From JAYTQG01 sp043746815 (GTDB taxonomy: Bacteria > Actinomycetota > Thermoleophilia > Miltoncostaeales > Miltoncostaeaceae): 9,312 bases of DNA. How positions within the stretch are numbered: position 1 is the stretch's first letter; each line of letters begins with the position of its first letter. The notes beneath the pieces were generated by a model. The model did not search any database, was not told where the DNA came from, and saw nothing but the letters and a program-made list of their open reading frames with translations. Made by a program: the position numbers and the translations under genes. Of the stretch, positions 1 to 6,655 are shown one piece after another. The stretch is taken from contig JAYTQG010000138.1 of NCBI GenBank assembly GCA_043746815.1, positions 1-9,312 of the forward strand, given 5' to 3'.

Positions 1-585
1 CGGTCCATAGGTCCCAAAGGCGGTTTCGGCGCCGGTGATCGCAACCAGCAGTCGTGGGTCCATCTGGACGCGCTGGGCTTCGGTGACGAACACTTGGCCG
101 TATCCGGCCAGTGGACTGCCCTTCGTGGAGAGATAGGAGTCGAGCTCCGCGGCGAGTCCACTGGAGATGCTCAGCGACGCCACCTCAACGGGCTGGCGGT
201 ACTCGGCGGAGCGCTGGAGCCCTGGGGTGTTCAAATAGGGGTTTACGCGGTCGGCGGCGATGACGGCAGTCGGCAGCGGTTTGGGCTTCGGTCGTGCCGC
301 CCGACGGGCGGCTGCGCGAACGGCGTCCTCACTGGCCTGACGCAGCGCCGCGTCGCGGGCAAGATCGGCAGACCTGACCTCAGCAGTCAGCCGGACACGG
401 TCAGAGGCATCGGCGAAGTCGCGGGCGTTGCGCGCGGCGGCCAGGTCGGCCCCGGCCTGTTCAGTCGCACTGCGCGCGTCGGGCGCGACAATCACAATGT
501 CGGCGGCGGCCAACGGCGCGGCCGTCAGCAGTCCAAGGGCGGTGGCGGCGAGCAGGCGTCGACGGCGATACGGAATCCGTTCCAT
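1..585 (-). CDS. Secreted lysozyme/glucosaminidase-like protein, C-terminus cut by window edge
   Basis: The minus frame is open from the ATG at 585 to the window edge (195 codons, no stop), so the gene is partial. The protein begins with an Arg-rich n-region (RIPYRRRRLL) and an Ala/Leu core ending near AAPLAAADI, a Sec signal peptide or possibly Tat because of the arginine pairs. Residues 36-100 are Ala/Arg-rich and probably helical, followed by a short Lys/Pro linker (RPKPKPLP). From about residue 140 a globular domain begins; VQMDPRLLVAITGAETAFG (173-191) resembles the catalytic-Glu segment of lysozyme-like, glucosaminidase or transglycosylase domains, with Glu187 as candidate acid. It lies 39 nt after the NlpC/P60 gene on the same strand, so they probably form one transcript. 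An exported peptidoglycan glycosidase is the best reading, but the rest of the domain lies outside the window. Confidence 0.72.
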   Translation of the reverse strand, partial: MERIPYRRRRLLAATALGLLTAAPLAAADIVIVAPDARSATEQAGADLAAARNARDFADASDRVRLTAEVRSADLARDAALRQASEDAVRAAARRAARPKPKPLPTAVIAADRVNPYLNTPGLQRSAEYRQPVEVASLSISSGLAAELDSYLSTKGSPLAGYGQVFVTEAQRVQMDPRLLVAITGAETAFGTYGP

Positions 586-624
586 ACCTTGATTCTCGGC
601 GTCCCAAGGGAGCCGCTTGAATTC

Positions 625-1671
625 TTAGGGCCGAACGGCTCCGACGTAGGAACCGGCGCGGTCGCTCATGCTCGCGACCCGGACCACATCTCCGGTGTGC
701 GGGGCGTGGACCATCTGCCCGTTGCCGATGTAAATCCCCATGTGTCCCAGGCCATGGAAGAACACCATGTCCCCGGGCTGAAGCTGGTCGTACGGAACGT
801 GGGGAAAGGCGGCGTAGATCGCATTCGTGTAGTGCGGAACACTCTTGCCGATTTTGGCGTATGCGTAGGAGGCAAGGCCGCTGCAGTCGAAGCCAGACGG
901 CGTGGCACCGCCCCAGACGTATGGGACCCCCTGAAACGTCAGCGCGATGCGTGCGGCCTCGGCGTTACCAGCGCCGCTCGGCAGCGGACCCGAGTACGTT
1001 TCGGCGGCGCCCCCGCTCGGTGCGTTGGACGCTTGGGAGGCGATCGCCTGTGCGCGGGCTCGTTCTGCTTGGCGTCGAACGCGAGCGGCTTCGGCGGCGA
1101 TTGCGTTTCGCAAGTCGGCGCGGGCCGAGAGCAATACCGACTGGCGCTGGCGCATGAGCCCGACGACCCGAGCGCGCTCCCTACTGCGGGCAACAAGCGC
1201 CTTTTTGGCGAGTCCACGATCAGTCTTTAGCTGAACACCGGCTGTCACCGTCCGGGCCTTCAGTGTTTGGATCTGGCCGACGATGGCGGCATCCTGCGTG
1301 CTGAGGCGGTTGAGGAGCTGGACCTGGTTCAACGCTCCGGTGATGCTGCCGCTGGAGACGACGATTTGCGGCAGCGTTGGTTGACCGCGACGATAGATGC
1401 TGACGAGTCGACGGGAGAGTGTCCCGCGCGCGGTCCCGAGGTCGGCGGTCGCTTCCTTCAAGAGGGCGGTGTTCGATTTGATACGCACGTTCACCTGGTC
1501 GAGGCGGTAGACCGCGCCGTTGTACGCCTCAGCCGCGACTTCAACGCGTTGCGCAACCGCGTCGAGCTGCGCTTGAAGGGCAGCCACCTGGGCGCGCTTT
1601 GCGCCAATCGAGCCCGCCGGGCGCGAGACGGCAGGAGCGGTCAGCGTCGCGGCAACGACGAGGGCGGACAT
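625..1671 (-). CDS. Secreted NlpC/P60 peptidoglycan endopeptidase with coiled-coil stalk
   Basis: 348 residues from the ATG at 1671. A hydrophobic N-terminus (SALVVAATLTAPAVS) looks like a signal peptide. Residues 24-215 are a long Ala/Arg/Gln-rich helical stalk, then a Gly/Ser linker, then an NlpC/P60 domain (about 235-348). The catalytic set is visible: Cys263 in FDCSGLASY, His310 in GLGHMGIYIG, and His322 in VHAPHTGD as third residue. NlpC/P60 enzymes of this layout (RipA/PcsB-like) cleave stem-peptide bonds of peptidoglycan, usually during division or wall remodelling. Start choice is uncertain: the ATG at 1671 has no Shine-Dalgarno and no positive n-region. The frame stays open upstream to a TGA at 1735-1737, and a CTG at 1722-1720 sits just after AAAGG and would add basic residues (TARRFTIGLSGRRNLR). 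The gene diverges from the M23 peptidase gene. Confidence 0.9.
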   Translation of the reverse strand: MSALVVAATLTAPAVSRPAGSIGAKRAQVAALQAQLDAVAQRVEVAAEAYNGAVYRLDQVNVRIKSNTALLKEATADLGTARGTLSRRLVSIYRRGQPTLPQIVVSSGSITGALNQVQLLNRLSTQDAAIVGQIQTLKARTVTAGVQLKTDRGLAKKALVARSRERARVVGLMRQRQSVLLSARADLRNAIAAEAARVRRQAERARAQAIASQASNAPSGGAAETYSGPLPSGAGNAEAARIALTFQGVPYVWGGATPSGFDCSGLASYAYAKIGKSVPHYTNAIYAAFPHVPYDQLQPGDMVFFHGLGHMGIYIGNGQMVHAPHTGDVVRVASMSDRAGSYVGAVRP

Positions 1672-1768
1672 ACGTAGATTGCGACGGCCCGAAAGCCCAA
1701 TGGTGAAACGACGAGCGGTCAGAACGGCCTTTCGTCAACAGTGTCGACAGGGCCGCCTCACGTGGGGC

Positions 1769-1804
1769 AGCCCGGTACTGGTTTCGAGCACCGTAGCCCG
1801 GTAC
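1769..1804. repeat. Pair of 10-bp direct repeats next to the -10 box
   Basis: AGCCCGGTAC occurs at 1769-1778 and again at 1795-1804, 26 bp apart start to start. The right copy touches the candidate -10 of the NlpC/P60 promoter and the left copy lies just past the predicted transcription start. The layout fits a repeat-type operator, but chance cannot be excluded in GC-rich DNA. Confidence 0.35.
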
Positions 1805-1818
1805 CTGCGTCAGCACAA
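1790..1818 (-). promoter_or_regulatory. Candidate promoter of the NlpC/P60 operon
   Basis: On the minus strand TTGTGC (1818-1813) is followed after 17 bp by TACGGT (1795-1790), a TAnnnT-type -10 common in actinobacteria. The predicted start, near 1783, would leave a leader of about 110 nt before the ATG at 1671. The -35 is only a partial match, so this is tentative. Confidence 0.35.
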
Positions 1819-1827
1819 CCCCCAAAT

Positions 1828-1848
1828 TGCAGGCAACCATTTCCTGCA
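1828..1848. promoter_or_regulatory. Perfect 6-bp inverted repeat in the divergent intergenic region
   Basis: TGCAGG (1828-1833) and CCTGCA (1843-1848) form a perfect inverted repeat around a 9-nt spacer. It lies just upstream of the candidate -35 of the leftward promoter, where an activator or repressor could bind. Function is inferred only from position. Confidence 0.3.
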
Positions 1849-1872
1849 CTGTCTGAGGGACGTCGTCTGTGG

Positions 1873-1900
1873 TTGTGGCTGTCCGACGTGCACGCCACAA
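1873..1900. promoter_or_regulatory. Perfect 7-bp inverted repeat upstream of the M23 gene
   Basis: TTGTGGC (1873-1879) and GCCACAA (1894-1900) are exact reverse complements with 14 nt between, ending 8 nt before the GTG at 1909. The arms overlap a weak possible promoter (TTGTGG, 17 bp, CACAAT at 1896-1901) that would make the GTG leaderless. A protein bound here could control the M23 operon; alternatively it is a small hairpin. The promoter match is poor. Confidence 0.35.
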
Positions 1901-1908
1901 TTCCACAT

Positions 1909-3402
1909 GTGAGTTACGGCCACCGAGCAAAGATGTTTACCGGAGTCGTAGCGGTCCTGATGGCCTCCATTGCAGCTGGCGTCGCGAGCGGGGCGGGACC
2001 CAACGGATCGGCATCTGCGGGGGGCATTGGAGCCACGCTCCCATCGGGCGCGCAGGCGAGTGCGTCGGCCACAAGCGACGGTCAGCAGCACGCCAGCGCG
2101 CAAGGCGGAGGAATCTCCGACGGCGCCGGATCCGTCGGGAGTGCATCGATCGATCTCGGAGCGTCCAGCGACGGGGCGGCGGGGACCGCGGAGGCGTCTG
2201 CATCGGCGTCGGGCATCAGCCTAGTGGGCGGCCGAATTCAGGTCGGATCGCTGACGATGACCGTTCGGGCAACCGCCGCGCCGGGTACCTCCACGGCGGG
2301 CACGACAGCCTCCTCGGCGACGGGCGTGTCGGTGGATGGAACGGCCGTTTCGACCGCGCCCGGCTCACGTGTCGACGTCGCGGGTGCCGGGACGCTCGTC
2401 TTCTTCGAACAGGTTGCGGACGGGAACGGCTCCGTTCGGGCCAACGCCCTGCGCTTTGAGGTGACGTCGGACACGACGGGGCTCCCTGTCGGTACGCAGA
2501 TCGTGATCGGCCACCTTGAGGCAAGTGCGGCGCCAGGAGATTCGGCTCCCGCTCCTGCTCCTACTTCGCCGACGGCAACCGTTCCCGCGACACCCGTGGC
2601 ACCGAAGACGAGCAAGCGAGCGGTCCCCTCCCGGGCCACACCAGATCCGTCACTCGCACGCCCGGTACCCAAGCCCTTGGCGGCGGAGACTCCGGATGGG
2701 CAGGGAGGGCCCGTGACATCGGTGCCGACTGGTTCCCTCCCACCGGTCCGTGCCCTTCCGGCTCCGGAGCCGATCGTGATTCCTGGCCTCCTCCCGGTCC
2801 CGGAAATCACCCTTCCTCGTCAGCCCGCGCCTGCGGTGAGCATCGCCCCGAACGCCGACGGTTACGTGTTCCCGGTGTTCGGCCAGTCGTCGTTCAGTGA
2901 CGACTACGGCGCGCCACGGGCGATCACCGGTTGGCATCACGGCAACGACATCTTTGGCGCAGCGGGACTTCCCCTGTTGGCCGTTGCCGACGGCGTCCTA
3001 TCGAAGGTCGGTGTCAACGCCGTCGGGGGCAATCGCCTCTGGCTGACGGACACGCACGGCAACGCCTACTACTACGCGCACCTTTCTGGCTACCCGGCAG
3101 GGGTTGAGGATGGGCTGAGTGTGAAGGCGGGCCAAGTGATTGGCTTCCTCGGCAACACCGGACAGGCGATCACGACGCCGCCGCATTTGCATTTTGAGAT
3201 TCACCCGTCCGGTGGCGACAGTGTCGATCCCTTCCCGTATCTCTCTGCATGGCAACAGCGCGCCTCGCTTCCCTTGGCGATTCCAGAGGCCGCGAACTCT
3301 GCCTCAAGCGTCCCTGTGGCGGGTGCCCTTGTGGTGTCGTTTCGTCAGACGGTCGACGCACCGGTCGGTCCCGGCGACGGCGACGCCCGCGCGGTGGGGT
3401 GA
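1909..3402 (+). CDS. Secreted M23 (LytM/lysostaphin-type) metallopeptidase with anchor-like N-terminal domain
   Basis: 497 residues from the GTG at 1909. The frame is open back to 1741, but that part lacks coding character; the ATG at 1933 is an alternative start. The n-region YGHRAKMF and core TGVVAVLMASIAAGVASGAG form a signal peptide. Residues 35-215 are rich in Ala, Ser, Gly and Thr, with SASASGISLVGGRIQVGSLT-like strands ending in GTQIVIGHLEASA. This resembles the choice-of-anchor P class of actinobacterial surface proteins (family recalled, not searched). A Pro/Ala linker follows to about 325. The C-terminal M23 domain keeps its zinc ligands: His344 and Asp347 in GWHHGNDIFG, and His426/His428 in PPHLHFEIHP. 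Such enzymes cut peptidoglycan cross-bridges or stem peptides. The stop overlaps the next gene's start, so the two are probably co-translated. Confidence 0.88.
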   Translation: MSYGHRAKMFTGVVAVLMASIAAGVASGAGPNGSASAGGIGATLPSGAQASASATSDGQQHASAQGGGISDGAGSVGSASIDLGASSDGAAGTAEASASASGISLVGGRIQVGSLTMTVRATAAPGTSTAGTTASSATGVSVDGTAVSTAPGSRVDVAGAGTLVFFEQVADGNGSVRANALRFEVTSDTTGLPVGTQIVIGHLEASAAPGDSAPAPAPTSPTATVPATPVAPKTSKRAVPSRATPDPSLARPVPKPLAAETPDGQGGPVTSVPTGSLPPVRALPAPEPIVIPGLLPVPEITLPRQPAPAVSIAPNADGYVFPVFGQSSFSDDYGAPRAITGWHHGNDIFGAAGLPLLAVADGVLSKVGVNAVGGNRLWLTDTHGNAYYYAHLSGYPAGVEDGLSVKAGQVIGFLGNTGQAITTPPHLHFEIHPSGGDSVDPFPYLSAWQQRASLPLAIPEAANSASSVPVAGALVVSFRQTVDAPVGPGDGDARAVG

Positions 3403-3887
3403 GCCTCACCGTCGAACGAATCGCCGATGGGCTGTGGCAGTGGAGCGTTGCTAGGGGATGCGGCACATACGCTGAGACCCCCGCGGCGCTTTTCCTGATC
3501 GATCCACCGCTCCCGACCGAGGGGTCGCCAGATTCCGAGCGATTTTGGCACCACCTCGACCGCGACGTCACCCGCACTGGGCGAGCAGTATTCGTCCTAC
3601 TGACGCGTGCCGAGAATCGTCGATCCAGTGAACGTCTCGTCGAGCGGTACGGGGCGGCCCTTTGGTCTCCGTCTCAGACGAACGAAGCCCTGCCCGATTC
3701 AGATGTCCAAATCATTTGGCCAGCAGGGGCGCCCGGACGCGTCGCGGCGTTCTTCCTTCCAACACACCGCGCTCTTGTCGTCGACCGGTCCTGGAAGGAA
3801 CTGAACGAGCAAGTAGGTGGGTTGGAGATCGCGCACCTCCTTCGCGCGCACGTCGCCAACGCAGTCGGCGATTCCACGCAGGATTAA
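3399..3887 (+). CDS. Metallo-beta-lactamase-fold protein lacking the metal-binding motif
   Basis: 162 residues from a GTG at 3399 whose last bases overlap the preceding TGA (GTGA, 3399-3402), so translation is probably coupled to the M23 gene. The N-terminus VERIADGLWQWSV, strand ALFLIDPPLP (30-39), ERFWHHLDRDVTRTGRAVFV and LVERYGAALWSP (80-91), then RVAAFFLPTHRALVVDRSW, match the layout of short actinobacterial MBL-fold proteins. Where an MBL hydrolase would carry HxHxDH, this protein has LLTRAENRRSSERL (67-80), so the zinc ligands are absent and the protein is unlikely to be a normal metallohydrolase. No signal peptide is seen, so it is probably cytoplasmic. The family call rests on remembered sequence patterns. 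Confidence 0.65.
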   Translation: MSLTVERIADGLWQWSVARGCGTYAETPAALFLIDPPLPTEGSPDSERFWHHLDRDVTRTGRAVFVLLTRAENRRSSERLVERYGAALWSPSQTNEALPDSDVQIIWPAGAPGRVAAFFLPTHRALVVDRSWKELNEQVGGLEIAHLLRAHVANAVGDSTQD

Positions 3888-3898
3888 TTGCGGGAACG

Positions 3899-3928
3899 TT
3901 GACGTCGTCAGCGTCAGGCGAGTACCTT
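3899..3928 (+). promoter_or_regulatory. Probable leaderless promoter of the beta-propeller gene
   Basis: TTGACG (3899-3904) and TACCTT (3923-3928) are separated by 18 bp, a good sigma-70/SigA-type match. The predicted transcription start, near 3935-3937, coincides with the ATG at 3937, and no Shine-Dalgarno is seen. The mRNA would be leaderless or nearly so. Confidence 0.5.
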
Positions 3929-3936
3929 CCGCGGAA

Positions 3937-5403
3937 ATGTCAAGAAATCATGTTTTTGTCGGACTTTGGGCGCTCTTCTCGGCTGCGGGAACGACCGCGG
4001 CCCCGGTGCCACCGCCGGGCGTCGACAGCGGTTGGCCAGTACCCGTTCAGGCCCCATCTGCGGTCTTCACGGGACCTGACGGCAGCGTCATCGCGGTCGG
4101 CCGGCCCGCAGACGCCGGGAACGCCGATGTGGTCGCCTTCGCCCCGAGGGGGGCGACCCGTTGGCGTGTGCGCATCGCGCCCTGTGCGACCTGCAACGCC
4201 ACCACCGAGGCGATCAGGAGTCCCGATGGCATCGTTGGTCCGGTCGGTCTCCGCGGCGTTGATCCGCTCGGTGTTGACCAGTCTGGTGCACTCGTTGCCG
4301 CGTGCGGGGGAGCGGTCGCTCCAACGGGGGCCTGCTTCGAGCTCGTCTCCTACGCTGGCGCCCCGGCTGTCCAGAAACGGAGTACCTGGACGACCCGTCT
4401 TCCGGAGGGCGCCACCAACCGGGACGCGAGGCTGCGCGTGTCACCAGACGGTGCGACGCTCTACGTCGCTCTTGGCGGGCCGTCCGCCCAGCTCATCGCG
4501 CTCGACAGCGTCGACGGTGCAGTTCGCTGGACAGCGAGTCTCTTGGGTGACCCGGTAGACATCGGCATTGCTGACGATGGAACCATCGTCGTGCCTGAAC
4601 GGGGGCAGCCGGAACTCCGTGGCTTCACGCCTGCTGGCACCATCGCCTTCCACACGGTGCTGCCCGGTCTCACGGTGGCGATGGTGCTGGATCGTCATCT
4701 CGGGATTGCGTATGTCGAGACGGGTCCCGGCCAATACGGTGGCAAAGTTGGGACGCTCAGCGCGTTTGGAATGGATGGTTCACGTCACTGGGCGGTGATT
4801 CACGGAATCGGTGCCCGGCCCTTGTCGGTGGGCCCGAACGGCATCCTGTACATCTCGGTGGTCGCCGGACCGGGAGCGGTGTATCTGCGCGCGCTGAACC
4901 CGAACGGGACCGAGCGCTGGACGTACCCCGTCCCCGCGACGAGCGTTGGCGTTCCCGCCTTCGACCGAGGGCGCATCATCGTCTCAATCGGACCGTGGCT
5001 CTACCGGCTCAATCCTCGCCAGGCAGATCCTGCCGCACCAGCCAAAGCGCGACTGACGGTTCGCTCGTCGCGTTTTCGACTGACCGGGCCCGAGCAACGC
5101 TGCGTGACCCGCACGAAGTGCAACCGTACGACCCCGTTTGGGGCCATCGTCGAGTTGCAGGTCCCAAACTCCATCGGCCGCATCGGGCGCGTGAGCGTCT
5201 CGCTCCGGAAGACCGTCAACGGTCCAGCGATTCCCGCTGGTCAGACTGGGCTCTGGTCGCGACCCGGGTCGAACTGGTTTCAGGTCACACGCGCTGGAAA
5301 CGTGGCGGCTCCGAAGGCTGGACCGTACTTCCTCACGGCCTCGTGGCGCGACGCGAACGGCGTATCGAAGCGGCTTGCCAGCCCAGTGACGATTCTCCGC
5401 TAG
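3937..5403 (+). CDS. Secreted PQQ/WD-like beta-propeller protein
   Basis: 488 residues from the ATG at 3937; the frame extends upstream to 3817, but that part overlaps the MBL-like gene and the promoter lies before 3937. MSRNH plus the core VFVGLWALFSAAGTTAAP is a signal peptide. Residues 40-360 carry propeller-blade hallmarks: G-x-x-x-W turns at GATRWRV (72-78), DGAVRWTAS (193-201), DGSRHWAV (280-287) and NGTERWTYP (323-331), alternating with DG/NG strand starts (SPDGATLYVA, ADDGTIVVP, GPNGILYIS). Residues 370-488 form a separate beta-rich C-terminal domain with Cys389 and Cys395. A CATC pair (83, 86) and Cys123/133 could form disulfides. No PQQ ligand set can be assigned, so a scaffold or binding role is likelier than an enzyme. 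It converges on the A-type carrier gene and shares its CTAG stop. Confidence 0.75.
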   Translation: MSRNHVFVGLWALFSAAGTTAAPVPPPGVDSGWPVPVQAPSAVFTGPDGSVIAVGRPADAGNADVVAFAPRGATRWRVRIAPCATCNATTEAIRSPDGIVGPVGLRGVDPLGVDQSGALVAACGGAVAPTGACFELVSYAGAPAVQKRSTWTTRLPEGATNRDARLRVSPDGATLYVALGGPSAQLIALDSVDGAVRWTASLLGDPVDIGIADDGTIVVPERGQPELRGFTPAGTIAFHTVLPGLTVAMVLDRHLGIAYVETGPGQYGGKVGTLSAFGMDGSRHWAVIHGIGARPLSVGPNGILYISVVAGPGAVYLRALNPNGTERWTYPVPATSVGVPAFDRGRIIVSIGPWLYRLNPRQADPAAPAKARLTVRSSRFRLTGPEQRCVTRTKCNRTTPFGAIVELQVPNSIGRIGRVSVSLRKTVNGPAIPAGQTGLWSRPGSNWFQVTRAGNVAAPKAGPYFLTASWRDANGVSKRLASPVTILR

Positions 5404-5837
5404 ATGCCGAAGCTGGTACCGCAACTGCAGGTCGTCGTCGCGTTGGGGTTCTTGATCGTGAACCCGCGCTGGAGGAGCGACTCTTCGTAGTCGATCGTTG
5501 ATCCGGTGACGTGGATTGAACTCTTCGTGTCGAGGACCAGGCGGATTTCGTTGGTAAGGATCTCTCGCTCATCGCTTTGCAGGGTTTCGGCCTGCTCCAG
5601 GAGGTCGAGCTTGTATTCAAGGCCGGAGCAACCGCCAGCCAAAATACGCAGCCGCATCGCGTGGGGGCGCCCGGTCTCGTCGGCGGTTTTGCGGACGTAA
5701 GCGGCGGCGGCATCAGAGATCGCGACCTGGGCGACCCCCGCTTCTTGTTGGGCGCGTGCGGCGCGGGCACGCTCCCGGGCGAGGGCCTTCTTCTCTTCAA
5801 GCGTCAGCGGACGCTCCGTGGTGGCCGACTCAGCCAT
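5400..5837 (-). CDS. A-type Fe-S cluster carrier (IscA/SufA/ErpA, HesB family)
   Basis: 145 residues from the ATG at 5837. The HesB/IscA domain spans about 36-145 with the three conserved cysteines: Cys70 in LAGGCSGLEY, and Cys137 and Cys139 in TTCSCGTSF. These bind a 2Fe-2S or 4Fe-4S cluster for transfer to apo-proteins. An N-terminal extension of about 35 residues, rich in Arg, Glu and Ala (EEKKALARERARAARAQQ), precedes the core and is longer than in typical ~110-residue members. The start overlaps the end of sufT by 8 bp (ATGGCTGA), with AAGGTG about 7 nt upstream as ribosome binding site. The stop (5402-5400) overlaps that of the convergent propeller gene. Which A-type subgroup it belongs to cannot be settled by eye. 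Confidence 0.93.
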   Translation of the reverse strand: MAESATTERPLTLEEKKALARERARAARAQQEAGVAQVAISDAAAAYVRKTADETGRPHAMRLRILAGGCSGLEYKLDLLEQAETLQSDEREILTNEIRLVLDTKSSIHVTGSTIDYEESLLQRGFTIKNPNATTTCSCGTSFGI

Positions 5838-6141
5838 AGCCCATCACCTTCATCATCAGCTTGCCTTCGTCGGTCATCGCAGCGGGGCTCCACGGTGGGT
5901 CCCAGACCCAGTTGATGTCGACGCTCTCGACACCCTCAAGCGGCATGACGGCGGCTTGAGAGTCGCCGAGGATCTGCTCGGTCAGCGGGCAGCCCATCGA
6001 GGTCAGCGTCATATTCAGGGTGACCTTGCCGCCGTCCTCCTGCTTGACTTCGTAGAGGAGGCCAAGGTCAACGACGTTGATCCCAAGCTCGGGATCCTCC
6101 ACCGTCATCATTGCCTCGCGGATTTCGTCGTCACTTGCCAC
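5830..6141 (-). CDS. sufT: SufT-like Fe-S assembly factor (MIP18/DUF59 family)
   Basis: 103 residues from a GTG at 6141-6139. The gene is a compact MIP18/DUF59 domain: VEDPELGINVVDLGLLYEV (14-32) holds the family's DPE and DLGL signatures, TSMGCPLTEQI (48-58) carries the conserved Cys51, and VWDPPWSP (79-86) closes the fold. Family members (SufT, PaaD, eukaryotic CIA2/MIP18) help mature Fe-S proteins. The GTG begins directly after the sufU TAA, and GAGG eight bases upstream inside sufU can serve as its ribosome binding site; its own end overlaps the carrier gene by 8 bp. These contacts strongly suggest one polycistronic mRNA. A PaaD-like role is unlikely because no phenylacetate genes are present. 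Confidence 0.92.
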   Translation of the reverse strand: MASDDEIREAMMTVEDPELGINVVDLGLLYEVKQEDGGKVTLNMTLTSMGCPLTEQILGDSQAAVMPLEGVESVDINWVWDPPWSPAAMTDEGKLMMKVMGYG

Positions 6142-6582
6142 TTACGACACCTCGGTTTTCGTCAGTTCGAGCGCCGCTTTCAGCGCCAACCAAGACAGTA
6201 GCGCGCACTTGACCCGTACCGGGTACTTGGCGACACCCGCCAGCGCGATTGCGTCGCCGAGACGGTCCTCATCGCCCACGTCCTCAGCATGCATCATCAG
6301 GCGAAAATGCTCAACGAGCGCAAGGGCATCTTCGGCGGGCTGCCCCTTGGCGCACTCGCTCATCATCGACGCCGAGGCCTGCGAAATCGAGCAGCCGTGC
6401 CCTTCATGGGCGATTCCGGTGATCCGCCCGTCCTCAACGATGAGATCGAGTGTGATCTCGTCGCCGCAGAGGGGATTGTTGTCAGCGACCGTGACGGTGG
6501 GATCGTCAAGGCGGCCTTCATTGCGCCGGTTCCGATAGTGATCCAGGATCAGCTGCTGGTAGAGATCGTCGAGGCCGCTCAC
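6142..6582 (-). CDS. sufU: SufU, zinc-dependent sulfur acceptor for SufS
   Basis: 146 residues from the GTG at 6582-6580; the frame is open further upstream to 6936, but that stretch is antisense to another gene and lacks SufU homology. The N-terminus SGLDDLYQQLILDHYRNRRN is the family opening. Zinc ligands of SufU are present: Cys39 and Asp41 in NPLCGDEI, Cys64 in GHGCSISQAS, Cys126 in VRVKCALLSW. SufU takes persulfide sulfur from SufS, so the sufS fragment at the right end is its functional partner. In compact suf operons sufU usually follows sufS directly; here about 2 kb of other DNA separates them. A TACCCT -10-like box 7 nt before the GTG suggests that sufU may have its own start of transcription. 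Confidence 0.93.
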   Translation of the reverse strand: MSGLDDLYQQLILDHYRNRRNEGRLDDPTVTVADNNPLCGDEITLDLIVEDGRITGIAHEGHGCSISQASASMMSECAKGQPAEDALALVEHFRLMMHAEDVGDEDRLGDAIALAGVAKYPVRVKCALLSWLALKAALELTKTEVS

Positions 6583-6589
6583 TCCCCTA

Positions 6590-6595
6590 AGGGTA
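6590..6595 (-). promoter_or_regulatory. Candidate -10 box of a leaderless sufU-sufT-carrier transcript
   Basis: On the minus strand TACCCT (6595-6590) lies 7 nt before the sufU GTG, the spacing expected for a leaderless mRNA. No convincing -35 is found at 16-19 bp upstream. AGGGGA next to the GTG is too close for an ordinary Shine-Dalgarno. Confidence 0.35.
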
Positions 6596-6619
6596 TCTCG
6601 TGTCCGTCCCGAAGATGGC

Positions 6620-6648
6620 TTGACCTTGCATTCCGGGGCCGGTTGAAT
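6620..6648 (+). promoter_or_regulatory. Candidate leaderless promoter of the four-cysteine secreted protein
   Basis: TTGACC (6620-6625) and TTGAAT (6643-6648) are 17 bp apart and the -10 ends 7 nt before the ATG at 6656. The predicted start coincides with that ATG, favouring it over the in-frame ATG at 6647. It is packed back to back with the sufU -10 in a 73-bp divergent region. Confidence 0.42.
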
Positions 6649-6655
6649 GCCAACC

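Noticed and set aside
94..1230. Long plus-strand open frame (378 codons) across the left part
   Set aside because: It is antisense to the NlpC/P60 and glycosidase-like genes, which have signal peptides and catalytic motifs; its own translation is low-complexity Gly/Arg-rich with no domain.
1741..1908. Upstream extension of the M23 gene to the GTG at 1741
   Set aside because: The 56 extra residues have no coding character and would bury the signal peptide inside the protein; the DNA carries repeats and promoter-like boxes.
1672..1908. c-di-AMP (ydaO-type) riboswitch, as often found before actinobacterial wall-hydrolase genes
   Set aside because: The conserved internal loops and G-rich motifs of that class could not be matched on either strand. 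A covariance-model search (Rfam RF00379) would settle it.
3662..4558. Plus-strand open frame of 298 codons overlapping the MBL-like and propeller genes
   Set aside because: It is Arg/Ser/Pro-rich out-of-frame translation typical of GC-rich DNA and conflicts with two better-supported genes.
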